This document shows positions 34,485-44,725 of a stretch of 64,000 nt of DNA, in pieces. Origin of the DNA: Alphaproteobacteria bacterium (GTDB lineage: Bacteria; Pseudomonadota; Alphaproteobacteria; Micavibrionales; Micavibrionaceae); the NCBI GenBank assembly GCA_030426925.1, contig JAUHXT010000001.1, forward strand, positions 62,001-126,000, read 5' to 3'. Below the pieces are notes generated by a model. The model did not search any database and was not told where the DNA came from. It saw only the letters and a program-made list of their open reading frames with translations. The stretch's first letter is position 1, and each line of letters starts with the position of its first letter. The position numbers were made by a program, and so were the translations under genes.

Positions 34485-35264
34485 ATGTCTTTCCGCATCA
34501 AGCATTTTACAGAAAATGTTTCGAGCAAAACTGTCCTGGCGCTGACACTGGCGGCCTTGGTTTCTGCTTGTTCCACAACGGGTAGCCAATCCGGCGATTA
34601 TGCCGCGATGGATCCGTTTGAAGAAATGAACCGTGGCGTGTTCGCCTTTAACGAAGGCGTCGATAAAGCGGTTTTGCAGCCGGTTGCCAAAGGATACCGC
34701 GCTGTTACGCCGAAGGGTATTCGTATTGCCTTGCGCAATTTCCTGCGTAACCTGCGTAGCCCGGTTGATTTAGGAAACCAGATTTTGCAGGGCGATGTTG
34801 AAGGTGCCACCAACCAGACAGCCCGTACGTTTATCAACACGCTGGCCGGTTTCGGCGGTATTGTTGACGTTGCCGAAATGGGCGGTATTCCGTATGAGCC
34901 GGAAGATTTCGGCCAGACACTGGCAACATGGGGTGTCGATCACGGCGCGTATCTTGTTGTGCCGCTGTTAGGGCCATCCAGTATGCGTGACGGCTTTGGT
35001 ACGGCCGTGGACAGCATTGCTGATCCGCTGCGTATCTACATGTTCAATATCAACGAGGAAGAATGGCACTATACCCGCATGGCGGCCAGTGTCGTGGACA
35101 AGCGTGAAGAGTTGATCGATGTTATCGACGACTTGCGTAAGAACTCGTTCGATTATTATGCGGCCCTTCGAAGCGCATATTTCCAGAATCGTGAATCTCT
35201 TGTGAATGACAAGGACCCGAACTTTACAACAGGTCCGTCCATTCCTGATTACGACGATTTTTAA
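34485..35264 (+). CDS. mlaA: MlaA family lipoprotein (VacJ)
   Basis: A 259-residue outer-membrane lipoprotein that removes surface phospholipids to keep outer-membrane asymmetry. A lipobox (LVSAC, cysteine near 29) follows a signal peptide. MlaA features: DPFEEMNRGVFAFNEGVD, a central NFLRNLRSPVDLGNQ, and PYEPEDFGQTLATWGVDHGAYLVVPLLGPS. The next gene is mlaC-like; the inner-membrane MlaDEF transporter is not in the window. Confidence 0.94.
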   Translation: MSFRIKHFTENVSSKTVLALTLAALVSACSTTGSQSGDYAAMDPFEEMNRGVFAFNEGVDKAVLQPVAKGYRAVTPKGIRIALRNFLRNLRSPVDLGNQILQGDVEGATNQTARTFINTLAGFGGIVDVAEMGGIPYEPEDFGQTLATWGVDHGAYLVVPLLGPSSMRDGFGTAVDSIADPLRIYMFNINEEEWHYTRMAASVVDKREELIDVIDDLRKNSFDYYAALRSAYFQNRESLVNDKDPNFTTGPSIPDYDDF

Positions 35265-35351
35265 TCACGGGTTTTTCCGGTAATATAGAATTGTCACCTG
35301 ATGCATTAGCGTGTATTTAGGAAAGCGTTGTTTATATTACAGGAGAAAGTT

Positions 35352-36050
35352 ATGGCAATGAAAACGGTTCTGACGATTTTGCCCGCAACAGCTATAGTTT
35401 TGTGTTCCGGTATCCACACCGCCGATGCCCGTATGCCTATATCTTCTGTTCATGCGCCTTCTTATATTTATGACGGTCTGGTTCCGATCGCCGGCAAAAA
35501 CCCGGTCAGTGAAGACAGCCAAAGTCAGGTTACAAAAGGCGCCGAAAATTTCATTGATTCCATGGGCAAGCGCGCAATCGGTTTCCTTGGAAGTTCTTCT
35601 ATGTCCAAGGAGCAAAAAGCGAGCGAATTCCGCAAATTGCTAAAAGACAGTTTTGATCTTACGACGATTGGCCGTTTTTCCTTGGGACGTTACTGGAATG
35701 CCGCGACGGACAGTCAAAAACGGGAATACCAAAGCCTGTTCGAAAATCTGGTCGTGGATGTTTACTCCGCCCGTTTTGACGAGTACCAGGGGCAGGCGCT
35801 GGAGATACGCTCCAGCCGTCCGGAAGGTACGAAAGACACGATTGTTAAATCATTTATTGTCGATAAAAACGGAACAGAATTCAGCGTTGACTGGCGTGTG
35901 CGTTATAAAGACGGTCGCTATAAAATCATCGACGTGATTATCGAAGGGGTCAGCATGTCATTGACCCAGCGTTCTGATTTCTCCAGTGTCATTCAACGCG
36001 GCGGCGGAAATGTTGATGTGTTGATCGCGCATCTTAGACGACAGGATTAA
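35352..36050 (+). CDS. mlaC: MlaC/Ttg2D-like phospholipid-binding periplasmic protein
   Basis: A 232-residue periplasmic shuttle for phospholipids between MlaA and the inner membrane. Signal peptide about 1-23 (cleavage after ADA). The mature sequence has the MlaC pattern: KLLKDSFDLTTIGRFSLGRYW, a mid-region of YQSLFENLVVDVYSARF, and IIEGVSMSLTQRSDFSSV near the end. AGGAGA at 35340-35345 sits six bases before this ATG, favouring it over the upstream frame. It converges with the DotA-like array, ending five bases before the last gene of that array. Confidence 0.9.
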   Translation: MAMKTVLTILPATAIVLCSGIHTADARMPISSVHAPSYIYDGLVPIAGKNPVSEDSQSQVTKGAENFIDSMGKRAIGFLGSSSMSKEQKASEFRKLLKDSFDLTTIGRFSLGRYWNAATDSQKREYQSLFENLVVDVYSARFDEYQGQALEIRSSRPEGTKDTIVKSFIVDKNGTEFSVDWRVRYKDGRYKIIDVIIEGVSMSLTQRSDFSSVIQRGGGNVDVLIAHLRRQD

Positions 36051-36055
36051 TTCCC

Positions 36056-39000
36056 TTATAAACGCTGTACGCCGTTACTGCGAAGAAGCTCTTCGATGCC
36101 GTCGTCGGCGCTCTTCATTTTGTCCGTGATTCTTTTGTACTCGGCTTTGTATCTGGCTTCCAGATTGCCGATTCCTCCTAGATCCTCTATACGGCGAACG
36201 ATTTTACCCTGTTTCGCGTCCAGGGTGTCCAGCGTTCCTTTGAACTGAGAATCAAACAGGGCTTGTTTACGCTCACGCTTCAGCCTGTCTCTTACCTGTT
36301 CTGCTGTCTGTGTTCCATCACCGGTAATGTTCGGGTCATTATCAATGTCTTCGTCAATTTTTCGGAATTCTTCTCTCATTTCAGAAAGTTTTGTTTCCTT
36401 CGCGCTTACCTGTCTTGGCAGAAGGGCATCATCTGTGAACAGGAAGATCATTTCGTTTCTACTGCGTCTTGCAACTTCCGGCCCGATGCCCTGCAGGTTC
36501 TCTTTCACAGAGTCTATACCCTCGCTCAGCTGTGATCCCAATGCGCCGGCACCGATTGTAGAATATTTCATCAGGCTTTCAGCGCCGCGTGACGGTTCGT
36601 TGTCGTCGTTAAAGCTGGACGTACCGGAACCGAACCAGCGCATCATGTTATTCGGAATAAGGTCTATCAGCTTAAACGACGCCATGCCCATCATGTACAC
36701 GATGACGGCGTATAAAATTGTAAAAAAGAATTCATCCACGACGTTCCGTGTGAATTTCTCTGAGCCGGGTAAGTCCCCCAACGCGTCCTCCCCCAGACCG
36801 GACAGGGCGCCGGTTACACAACCGCCATTTTGCATGGCGTCCGGATCTGCGCCGGCTACGCTGGTGACGACCAGGAAGAAGACTTCGTTCAAGGCTTTTA
36901 CCTGTGCGGCGAATATTACGATTGCCGCCAGAAGTCCGAATATGATCATAATCGGACGCAGGAATATTTCGAGCAAGAGCATGTAGCCTGCCGCTGCCGC
37001 CTGCCCGGGCAGGCCTTCGGCATCAATGCGCAGGTGAGCCAGCGCCCATAAAGGGACACCGACCATGGCTTCGAACACACTTTTGACCCAGCCGCCGACA
37101 GCAAAGAAGAAATAGATGAATGGCAGGAATGGCAGGACATAGTACAGGACAAACCCGATCGAAAGACCGATTCCGGCAATTGTTCCATAGAAACCGGACA
37201 GGGAATTCAAGGCTGATCCAGCGCTTCCCGGTACAAGACCAGTACCGCCAAAAATACCGAAACCCGCGCTGACGGCCAAGTTCTGGATTGCGTTTTCAAT
37301 CAATCCTTTTCCTATGGCTGATAACTGTGCCAGTGGGTGAATGTCTGTATTCTGACACATATCGAACAGGCCTTCCGTGCCTAAAATCGCGCTGATCGTA
37401 TTGATGAATACGTTGTCGGTATCCGTCAGGACGTGCGTAGCCCGCGCATCGGTGCGGGTGTCGCGTTGTTCCCAAAATGTGAAAATCTGATTGAGCGCAC
37501 GGGCAATATCCGCGTCACCGGATTGCGGGAAGACGAACGGTTCTTCGACAGACAGCTCGGGAGTGAAGCGTTCGCTGGGATGGACCTGCCGGTCGTTTTT
37601 CATGCGTTCCTGACGGATAAATTCCATGGTCCGCGGATATAGCTGCGGGGCAGGGGTGTTCATAGCTGCGGTGGTTAGCGCGCCGTTCTGTTCGGCGATG
37701 CGGTTGTACCAAATTCCTGCACCGGCCCAGCCGAGTTGTGCAATCTCCGGGTCTATACCCTGATCTGTAACGGCAAGCTGAATGCCGACTGCCTGTGCGA
37801 TGATTTGTTCTACCGCAGCGCCCATGGCCGTGATGACATCGCCCCTGAATGCAGCATTCGGGATTGCACTTTGCGGTTCACGCGGCAGGACGGACATAAA
37901 ACGGAACGAGAAGTTTCGGGCATAGGCATCGACAAAGCCGCCATCGGCCCATAAAAGTTTTATCAATTCAAAATAACCATTTTGAATGGCAAAGGACCCT
38001 GGTTGCCCGACATCTGTTGTTTTCAGGACCAGTTCCCCGCAATCGGGGCTGACTCCGCCGCCATAGACCAGGTTACCGTCTTCTACGCCGAAGCGGATGA
38101 TCAGGTTACCGGCGGGTGATTCATCATTCAGGTCGGCGGTCAGAAGGCCAAGGGCAGCGGCGTAGCCCAGCCCTGCGATCGGTGTGTTGTCATCGGGGTC
38201 CGGGCCGTGAATAAGGTAAGCGTCGATTTCCTTGCCGTATTTACGCCCTTCGGCCCACTGGCATGTTTTGGCAACCATCATAAAGGCCGGGATATGCTGT
38301 ACTTCCGGTGTGTTTGGGGTTGCGACCAATGTGCCGTTTGCCCCGAGCGGGTTGTTGACCACCAGATTGAATTGCAGCCAGCCGTTTGTGGCGAGGCTGG
38401 AACCATATTTCGCTACAGATAATGTTATCCATTGTGCGCCGTTCAAACCGTCTGGCAGCGGGATCAAAAGTCCGAAGAATACAATCAGGCGGATCGGCAC
38501 CCAGGCATGAGAAAAGCGTTTACCGAACGGAACGCCGGTATTGGCGGTTTCCGCAATGATGGTCGTGGCGAAATACAGGATAATAAACGTTCCGACAATC
38601 AGCATACCGATGCTGTAGAATTCAAACAATGCATATAACGCCATATGAATTGGCTGGATAGCCACGGCGGCACCGTAAATATCGGTTCCAAATACCAGCG
38701 TCATCATCCGGAAGGCAACGTCGGTTTCCGGGAACGGTGTGACAAAAAAGCTTTCATACCAGCCGCCGCCGGCAAAGGCGGGGTTTGTGATTAATGAGAA
38801 AAACAGGACGATAAACTGCAGTCCCAGCAGGATAATGCCTGTCATAATGGCGAAATAGACCAATACCTGGTCAATATGATCGCGGTCGAATTTCAGGTTT
38901 TTGGACGCTTCCGCCATGACGTGGCGAATACCGTATTTGCCGACAGAAGAGGCGCGCAGATAGGTATGGTTTTTCGGCAGCAGGCCGGCGGTGTTGTAAA

Positions 39001-39127
39001 TCAGTGCAATAAGATAAGCAAGGTTTCCAAACCCGCTACCGACAAGGTCGCGGATCCTCGTCCCGAATTGCGGGAGAAGCGTGTATTTAAAAAACTGCTT
39101 GCGCGTAAAAGGCGCTTTCGCCTGCAT
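36056..39127 (-). CDS. DotA/TraY-like giant membrane protein, paralog 1 (last of four), coiled-coil tail
   Basis: A 1023-residue polytopic protein. Shared features: N-terminal block about 15-80 (FGNLAYLIALIYN, KYGIRHVMAEASKN), hydrophobic segment about 86-112 ending in AFAGG (117-121), two further segments about 168-192 and 208-224, a large presumed periplasmic domain about 225-640 with cysteines, and a C-terminal membrane block about 655-850 containing FFFAVGGWVK and GVPLWALAHLRIDAEGLPG. Its own feature is a soluble, charged tail (about 905-1015) that looks coiled-coil. I see family resemblance to DotA/TraY, the pore-region protein of type IVB secretion; assignment is inference. It closes a four-gene leftward operon. 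Confidence 0.75.
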   Translation of the reverse strand: MQAKAPFTRKQFFKYTLLPQFGTRIRDLVGSGFGNLAYLIALIYNTAGLLPKNHTYLRASSVGKYGIRHVMAEASKNLKFDRDHIDQVLVYFAIMTGIILLGLQFIVLFFSLITNPAFAGGGWYESFFVTPFPETDVAFRMMTLVFGTDIYGAAVAIQPIHMALYALFEFYSIGMLIVGTFIILYFATTIIAETANTGVPFGKRFSHAWVPIRLIVFFGLLIPLPDGLNGAQWITLSVAKYGSSLATNGWLQFNLVVNNPLGANGTLVATPNTPEVQHIPAFMMVAKTCQWAEGRKYGKEIDAYLIHGPDPDDNTPIAGLGYAAALGLLTADLNDESPAGNLIIRFGVEDGNLVYGGGVSPDCGELVLKTTDVGQPGSFAIQNGYFELIKLLWADGGFVDAYARNFSFRFMSVLPREPQSAIPNAAFRGDVITAMGAAVEQIIAQAVGIQLAVTDQGIDPEIAQLGWAGAGIWYNRIAEQNGALTTAAMNTPAPQLYPRTMEFIRQERMKNDRQVHPSERFTPELSVEEPFVFPQSGDADIARALNQIFTFWEQRDTRTDARATHVLTDTDNVFINTISAILGTEGLFDMCQNTDIHPLAQLSAIGKGLIENAIQNLAVSAGFGIFGGTGLVPGSAGSALNSLSGFYGTIAGIGLSIGFVLYYVLPFLPFIYFFFAVGGWVKSVFEAMVGVPLWALAHLRIDAEGLPGQAAAAGYMLLLEIFLRPIMIIFGLLAAIVIFAAQVKALNEVFFLVVTSVAGADPDAMQNGGCVTGALSGLGEDALGDLPGSEKFTRNVVDEFFFTILYAVIVYMMGMASFKLIDLIPNNMMRWFGSGTSSFNDDNEPSRGAESLMKYSTIGAGALGSQLSEGIDSVKENLQGIGPEVARRSRNEMIFLFTDDALLPRQVSAKETKLSEMREEFRKIDEDIDNDPNITGDGTQTAEQVRDRLKRERKQALFDSQFKGTLDTLDAKQGKIVRRIEDLGGIGNLEARYKAEYKRITDKMKSADDGIEELLRSNGVQRL

Positions 39128-39161
39128 TTAACTTACGTTCCTTCCGTTTGTTTTCTCATTG

Positions 39162-41930
39162 TTATTGCCCACCGTTATCACCGCTTTTCAGCTGTTTTAA
39201 CAAGCCTTGCCCTGCGGAGCTGAAGAAGGAGCTACCCTGTTGTGCTGCACCTTGCAGTTTACCCATGATAGCGCCGCCGCCCACAGTAATACGCTGTGTC
39301 AGACCTTCGGCTGTTTCGCCGCGTTCATCGTTGAATGTTTTTACGTTTGCACCCATCCAACGCATAATTTCATTCGGGATCTGGTCGATCAGTTTGAACG
39401 ACGACATGCCAATCATGTACACGATGACGGCGTAAATGACGGTGAAGAAAAATTCATCAACGGGCCCGCGCAGATATTGTTCCTGTCCCAGTTCAAAGAG
39501 GTTGGTTGATCCGGTGATTGTACAAGCCGTCCGGTCAACCGGATCATGGCCGGAAATGTTGGACACAACCAGATAGAAAATATCATTCAATACTTTCACC
39601 ATTGCGGCGTAAATTGTAATGGATGCCAGCAATCCCAGAACAATCATGAACGGCCGCAGGAAGATTTCCAGTATCAGGAAATAACCGTACGAACCGCCGG
39701 GGCCGGGCAGGCCTTCGCCATCAATGCGTAAATGCGCCAATGCCCAAAGCGGTACACCGACCATGGCTTCGAAAATTCCTTTTATCCAGCCGCCGACCGC
39801 GAAGAAGAAATACAGGAACGGCATGAATGGAATCACGTAATACAACAGGAATCCGATCAAAATACCGACCCCGGCAATTGTGCTGAAGAAGCCGGAGGCA
39901 GCGCCGAGCGCGGATCCCATGTGCGGAGAGAGGATATATGCCGCACCGCCCATGACGCCACTGGCCAGAGAATATCCAAGGTTACGGATCGCCGCTTCGA
40001 TCAGGCCCTTGCCCAAGCTGGCCATTTGCGCCAGCGGATGAATATCGGCGTTTTTACACATATCGAACAGACCTTGCGTTCCGAAAATTGCGTTGATAGT
40101 GTCGATGAACGAGTTTTCCTGGTTGTCCGCTTGGGTTCTAAGCGCATCACCGCCATATCCGCGTTTTTCCCAGTACTGGAAACTGATATTAAAGACTCTG
40201 GCAAGTTCTGGATCGTTCGGATTTTGAAATTTGATTTCCTTACCCTGTTCCATTTCTGGTTTGAAACGGTCGCTCGGGTTGATGTTGTCGTCCTGTTGCA
40301 GTTTTTGTTCCAGAACATATTCCATGATCAGCGGGTATTTATAAATACGCGGAGGCTGGTTCAGTGCCGTTACAAATCCGCCATTAACCTGCGCCAGCTT
40401 GTTGTACCATATTGCCGCCCCGGCCCATCCCAGATTTAATCCGTCTTCATCTATATTCCAAGTGTCGCTGGCGGCCAGTTCTGCCTGGGCAAGTAGAGCA
40501 CAGCTATCCACCACCTGTTTTAAGTTTTGCCGTTCTTCTTCAAGCGCACCGTCTTCGTGGAATATTCTTAATGCATCTTCAAGGAACGCTATTTCACTGC
40601 GGTTATAAGAACTACTTAGCTCTACCATAGCGTATGTAGTGGCAATAGCTTGTGTTGCGGATAGTGCAACGTATACGCCGCATGGATCTTCCAGAGAGTT
40701 GTTGTAAACAAGCGCTTGACCCAGATAGTAATACCCTTCCTGTATCAATTCAAATCCGGGTTCCTGTGTCGCAAAAGTATCTATAATAATTTCACCGCAA
40801 TACGGCTTTACCATACCTTTTTCATCTGTGTAGGTGGTATCATGGTGACCAACCTTGATATGAATTTGTCCTCCTTCGGAAAACTCTACAGCCTGTTCAA
40901 ACGGTGTATCATAGTAAATAAGGTGTTCCGCCGCATCACCAGTTCCTTTGACTATGTATGCTTCAATCTCTCCGGCACCAAACTGATAGCCCGCCTCCAT
41001 GAAGCCTTCTCCCTCATAAACGCTATCGCACATCAGCATAAGACCGGAAAAAGACTGAAGGTGTGATACTTCCGGCCCGCGCGGCAATGCGACGAGCGTT
41101 TCCCGCTCACCGATATAAGTGCCGCCACCTCCCGTTACGATCTGATTAAAGTAAATCCAGCCATTTGTCGCGAAACCGGAGCCCCATTTTGCGGAGTATA
41201 ATGTAATGAATTGTCCGGCATTCATACCAAAGCCGATAGGGATCAGCAGGCCAAAGGCAACGATGATACGGACAGGAACCCACACATGATTAAAACGTTT
41301 GCCGAAAGGTGTTCCCGTTTGTGCTGTTTCAATCAAAACCGCGCCGATAAAGTACGAAATGATCAGCGCACCGATAACGATGATGCCCAGACTGTAGATA
41401 ATGAACATGCCGTGCAGGGCTTCCTGAAAATCCGCCATGATATTAAGGTATGTCAGTTCTTGTGAGCCAAAGAAGCCGGGTATGCCGAATACCATGTCCA
41501 GAAGACGGAATGCGATATCCTGATCCGGATTTTCGGTGAGAACGTATTCATGTAAACTGCCCGGAAGGCCGATGGCCGCGGCGTGCGCGCTTTTTGCAAA
41601 AAAGCTCATCAAAACCAGGCCAAATTGAAAGGCGACAAGAATGATGCCGAAGAAAATAGCGAAGAAGATCAGAATCTGATCAATGTTTTTCCAACTGAAT
41701 TTTAAGTGCCGTCTTGCTTCTGAAATAACGTGCCGAACGCCGAATTGTCCTGACATGCTGGAACGCAGATACGGGTGGTTGGACGGTAAAATGCCAACAG
41801 CGTTGTAGATCAGGGCAATAATGAAAGCCAGGGAGGTAAAGCCGTCCTTGGAGATCTCGCGCAGGCGCGGCTTTATGCCCGGAAGGAACATATAGCGTAA
41901 TACGTCTTTTTTTGTTATCGCGATATTCAT
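39162..41930 (-). CDS. DotA/TraY-like giant membrane protein, paralog 2
   Basis: A 922-residue paralog, 34 bases upstream of paralog 1. N-terminal block (FTSLAFIIALIYN, QFGVRHVISEARRH), a segment ending in SAHAAA near 113-118, a presumed periplasmic domain with LMLMCDSVYEG, VKPYCGEII and FDMCKNADIHPLAQ, and the conserved C-terminal block with FFFAVGGWIK and GVPLWALAHLRIDGEGLPG. The tail is short and Gln/Gly/Ser-rich (GKLQGAAQQGSSFFSSAGQG). In E. coli IncI and Legionella the homologue is a single gene; here this is one of four. Start ATG at 41930 with a GGAG/AGGA site. Confidence 0.75.
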   Translation of the reverse strand: MNIAITKKDVLRYMFLPGIKPRLREISKDGFTSLAFIIALIYNAVGILPSNHPYLRSSMSGQFGVRHVISEARRHLKFSWKNIDQILIFFAIFFGIILVAFQFGLVLMSFFAKSAHAAAIGLPGSLHEYVLTENPDQDIAFRLLDMVFGIPGFFGSQELTYLNIMADFQEALHGMFIIYSLGIIVIGALIISYFIGAVLIETAQTGTPFGKRFNHVWVPVRIIVAFGLLIPIGFGMNAGQFITLYSAKWGSGFATNGWIYFNQIVTGGGGTYIGERETLVALPRGPEVSHLQSFSGLMLMCDSVYEGEGFMEAGYQFGAGEIEAYIVKGTGDAAEHLIYYDTPFEQAVEFSEGGQIHIKVGHHDTTYTDEKGMVKPYCGEIIIDTFATQEPGFELIQEGYYYLGQALVYNNSLEDPCGVYVALSATQAIATTYAMVELSSSYNRSEIAFLEDALRIFHEDGALEEERQNLKQVVDSCALLAQAELAASDTWNIDEDGLNLGWAGAAIWYNKLAQVNGGFVTALNQPPRIYKYPLIMEYVLEQKLQQDDNINPSDRFKPEMEQGKEIKFQNPNDPELARVFNISFQYWEKRGYGGDALRTQADNQENSFIDTINAIFGTQGLFDMCKNADIHPLAQMASLGKGLIEAAIRNLGYSLASGVMGGAAYILSPHMGSALGAASGFFSTIAGVGILIGFLLYYVIPFMPFLYFFFAVGGWIKGIFEAMVGVPLWALAHLRIDGEGLPGPGGSYGYFLILEIFLRPFMIVLGLLASITIYAAMVKVLNDIFYLVVSNISGHDPVDRTACTITGSTNLFELGQEQYLRGPVDEFFFTVIYAVIVYMIGMSSFKLIDQIPNEIMRWMGANVKTFNDERGETAEGLTQRITVGGGAIMGKLQGAAQQGSSFFSSAGQGLLKQLKSGDNGGQ

Positions 41931-41948
41931 TTTATTCCTGCATTACTC

Positions 41949-44717
41949 CTATTCGTACTTCTGCCTTAATGAATCCTGTTGTATTTTGTCCTGTGCCATT
42001 TCACCAATTTCACCACCGGCTTTTTTCAGGTTTTCGCCCGCGCCTTGCAGGCTTTGACCGATCATACCGCCGCTCACAGTCACTTTCTGGATCAAACCGC
42101 CCGGATCAGTGCTGCCTTCATCGTTGAATGTCTTCACGTTTGCGTTCATCCAACGCAGGATACTGTTCGGAACCATATCGATCAGCTTGAAACATGACAT
42201 GCCGATCATATAAACCAGGATGGCGTAGACAATGGTGAAGAAGAATTCATCAATGGGGCCGCGGAATTGTTCCAGTGTGTTAATACGTTCCAGTGGCGAT
42301 GCTTCGTTAATCCCGCAGAATCCGACGGAGTTACTTTCGAACCCGGTCAGGTTTGAGATTACAATGAAGAAGATGTCGTTCAGTACCTTTACCATAGCGG
42401 TGAAGATAAGGATCGAGGAGATTAATCCCAGTACAATCATAATCGGGCGGAAGAATATCTCAAAGATCAGGAAATACCCGTCTGCGGCCGCATCGCCGGG
42501 CAGTCCTTCCCCATCAATGCGTAAGTGAGCCAGCGCCCAGAGCGGTACACCGACCATGGCCTCAAATAATCCTTTGACCCATCCGCCGACGGCGAAGAAG
42601 AAATACAGGAACGGCATGAACGGAATGACGTAGAACAGAATAAAGCCAACAAGCAGGCCGATGGCTGCTACGGCCGAGAAAAATCCTGCACCGGCCATGC
42701 CGATTGCGCCTGCATGGGCATCAAAGAGGTATGCAAATCCCCCTGCGGCACCACTGGCGACAGAAAAGCCGAGGTTCCGGATAGAGCTTTCAATCAATGT
42801 GCGTCCCATCATTGCAAGCTGGGCCAGCGGGTGAATGTCGTTGTTTTTACACATATCGAACAGCCCGCCTGTTCCCAGCACGGCGTTGATAGCATCAAGG
42901 AATTTGTTGTTGGTTTGCCCTGTGTGTGACAGACCGGCGGTGTCGGAGCGGTATCCGCCGCTTTCCCAGAAATTCTGTATGATACACATGGTACTGGAAT
43001 AATCCGAGTGGCCGGGCATCTGGAAGTTAATTTCCCGCCCCTGTTCACTTTCCGGACAGAACCGTGTTCGTGCCAGGATGTTATCGTCCTGCTGCATTTT
43101 TTCTTTTTTCACGTACTCCATGATCGCAGGATATTTTGTTGGGCGAGGAACGGCATGCGCGGCTACGGCTATTGTTCCGTTGACCTGTGCGACCTTGTTG
43201 TACCAGATGGCGGCGCCGGCCCAGCCATATAAATAAAGCTCTGGATCGACTTCCCAGATGTCAGACTCCCTGTCCATATTGACAGCTTCGACAATACAAT
43301 TCTGTAAGTTGTTATACATGTTCACATAAGACGCGTTCTTGAATTCGGAATCGGGCAATCCGTTTTCCTCATAAGGAAGGCCATAGAGTTCGTGTACGGG
43401 CGGTTCCATGATGCGGTTGTCTACGGCGGCATAAGCACGCATAAAGTTATGGGCGTAACCTATAATTTCCTCTACATATGCCGCACCGCCATTGCCGATA
43501 CCGTTATCGCCAGCGCAGGCAGATTGCAGGCCGCCAGTCCACCATGCCTGCATAATGCTGTACAGGCTTTCCTGAATAAAGTATGCGCCGCTTTCCGGAT
43601 CCAGTGACGTTGTTGACAGTTGGAGTTCCCCGCAATCCGGACGGACAAAGCCTTTTTCATCGGTAAAAGTCGGGTCCAGCTGCCCGAAACGAATATAGAT
43701 ATCGCCGTTGTTGGACATCTCAAGCGCTGTTGCATAATTGGTTCCCGCCAGCTCGGACGCGGCAACGCCGATGTCGTCGCCTGTCGATACGACATAGGCG
43801 TCAATGACGTGTCCGTATTTGTCTTCTTCCGCGTAATCACAGGCATGGGCCATCATGAAGAATGCGGGCAGGTGCATCATTTCCGGCGCGTTCGGCACTC
43901 CAACCAGCGTTTCCGGATCACCCAGGTAAGTTCCTTGCAGGGTCTGGTTGAAGGTAAGCCAGCCGTTGGTTGCAAAGTTAGAGCCGAATTTGGCTGCGTA
44001 CAGTGTAATCCACTGGCCGCTGTTCAGGCCGGAAGCGATGGGAATGATCAGGCCGATGGCGGCGACAAGCCGTAACGGTGCCCATGCGTGGTTAAAACGT
44101 TTTCCAAACGGTGTGCCTGTATGGGCGGTTTCTGCAACGATGGCTGTCACAAAGTAGGCAAGGATCAGGCAGCCGACGACCAATATGGCCTGACTGTACA
44201 GGGAAAACATATTCTGAAGTCCGACGTGGAAAGCGGGCAACATGCCTTCCACATGGTTTCCGAACAGGTCCGGCACACCAAACACCATATCCAACATGCG
44301 GTAGGCCAAGTCATACTGTTCCTGTGCGGCGGAAATAACGAACCAGTTATCAAACGGCCCGCCGCCCGCGAAGGCCGAGCTTGTCGCCGCCATCAAAATT
44401 AAAATCAGAAACTGTGATACAAACAGTAAAAGCCCTGCCAGAACTGCAAAAAATATTATGACCTGGTCAATTGTTTTAAGGGAGTAATTTATATTTCTGG
44501 ATGCCTCGACAATAACATGGTGTATGCCATATTTCCCTTTATTCTCTTTTTGAAGGTATGGATGGTTGTTTGGCAATATGTTGACAGCATTAAAAACCAG
44601 CGCAATCAGGTAAGACAGGTTTGTAAAACTGTGTTCCGAAAAATGCCGAAAGCGCCCAGCAATGCCGGGCGTTAAAGTGTATGCGAAGAATTTTTTTGCT
44701 AATCCTGTATCCGCCAT
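41949..44717 (-). CDS. DotA/TraY-like giant membrane protein, paralog 3
   Basis: A 922-residue paralog, 18 bases upstream of paralog 2. Shared features are the N-terminal block (FTNLSYLIALVFN, KYGIHHVIVEASRN), a segment ending in SAFAGG, the cysteine-bearing presumed periplasmic domain (MMAHACDYAEE, VRPDCGELQL, FDMCKNNDIHPLAQ) and the C-terminal block (FFFAVGGWVK, GVPLWALAHLRIDGEGLPG). The short polar tail reads as a helix (LQGAGENLKKAGGEIGEMAQ). The ribosome site AAGGGAG lies inside the last codons of paralog 4, 11 bases before the ATG at 44717, implying coupled translation. Confidence 0.75.
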   Translation of the reverse strand: MADTGLAKKFFAYTLTPGIAGRFRHFSEHSFTNLSYLIALVFNAVNILPNNHPYLQKENKGKYGIHHVIVEASRNINYSLKTIDQVIIFFAVLAGLLLFVSQFLILILMAATSSAFAGGGPFDNWFVISAAQEQYDLAYRMLDMVFGVPDLFGNHVEGMLPAFHVGLQNMFSLYSQAILVVGCLILAYFVTAIVAETAHTGTPFGKRFNHAWAPLRLVAAIGLIIPIASGLNSGQWITLYAAKFGSNFATNGWLTFNQTLQGTYLGDPETLVGVPNAPEMMHLPAFFMMAHACDYAEEDKYGHVIDAYVVSTGDDIGVAASELAGTNYATALEMSNNGDIYIRFGQLDPTFTDEKGFVRPDCGELQLSTTSLDPESGAYFIQESLYSIMQAWWTGGLQSACAGDNGIGNGGAAYVEEIIGYAHNFMRAYAAVDNRIMEPPVHELYGLPYEENGLPDSEFKNASYVNMYNNLQNCIVEAVNMDRESDIWEVDPELYLYGWAGAAIWYNKVAQVNGTIAVAAHAVPRPTKYPAIMEYVKKEKMQQDDNILARTRFCPESEQGREINFQMPGHSDYSSTMCIIQNFWESGGYRSDTAGLSHTGQTNNKFLDAINAVLGTGGLFDMCKNNDIHPLAQLAMMGRTLIESSIRNLGFSVASGAAGGFAYLFDAHAGAIGMAGAGFFSAVAAIGLLVGFILFYVIPFMPFLYFFFAVGGWVKGLFEAMVGVPLWALAHLRIDGEGLPGDAAADGYFLIFEIFFRPIMIVLGLISSILIFTAMVKVLNDIFFIVISNLTGFESNSVGFCGINEASPLERINTLEQFRGPIDEFFFTIVYAILVYMIGMSCFKLIDMVPNSILRWMNANVKTFNDEGSTDPGGLIQKVTVSGGMIGQSLQGAGENLKKAGGEIGEMAQDKIQQDSLRQKYE

Positions 44718-44725
44718 TTATAGGG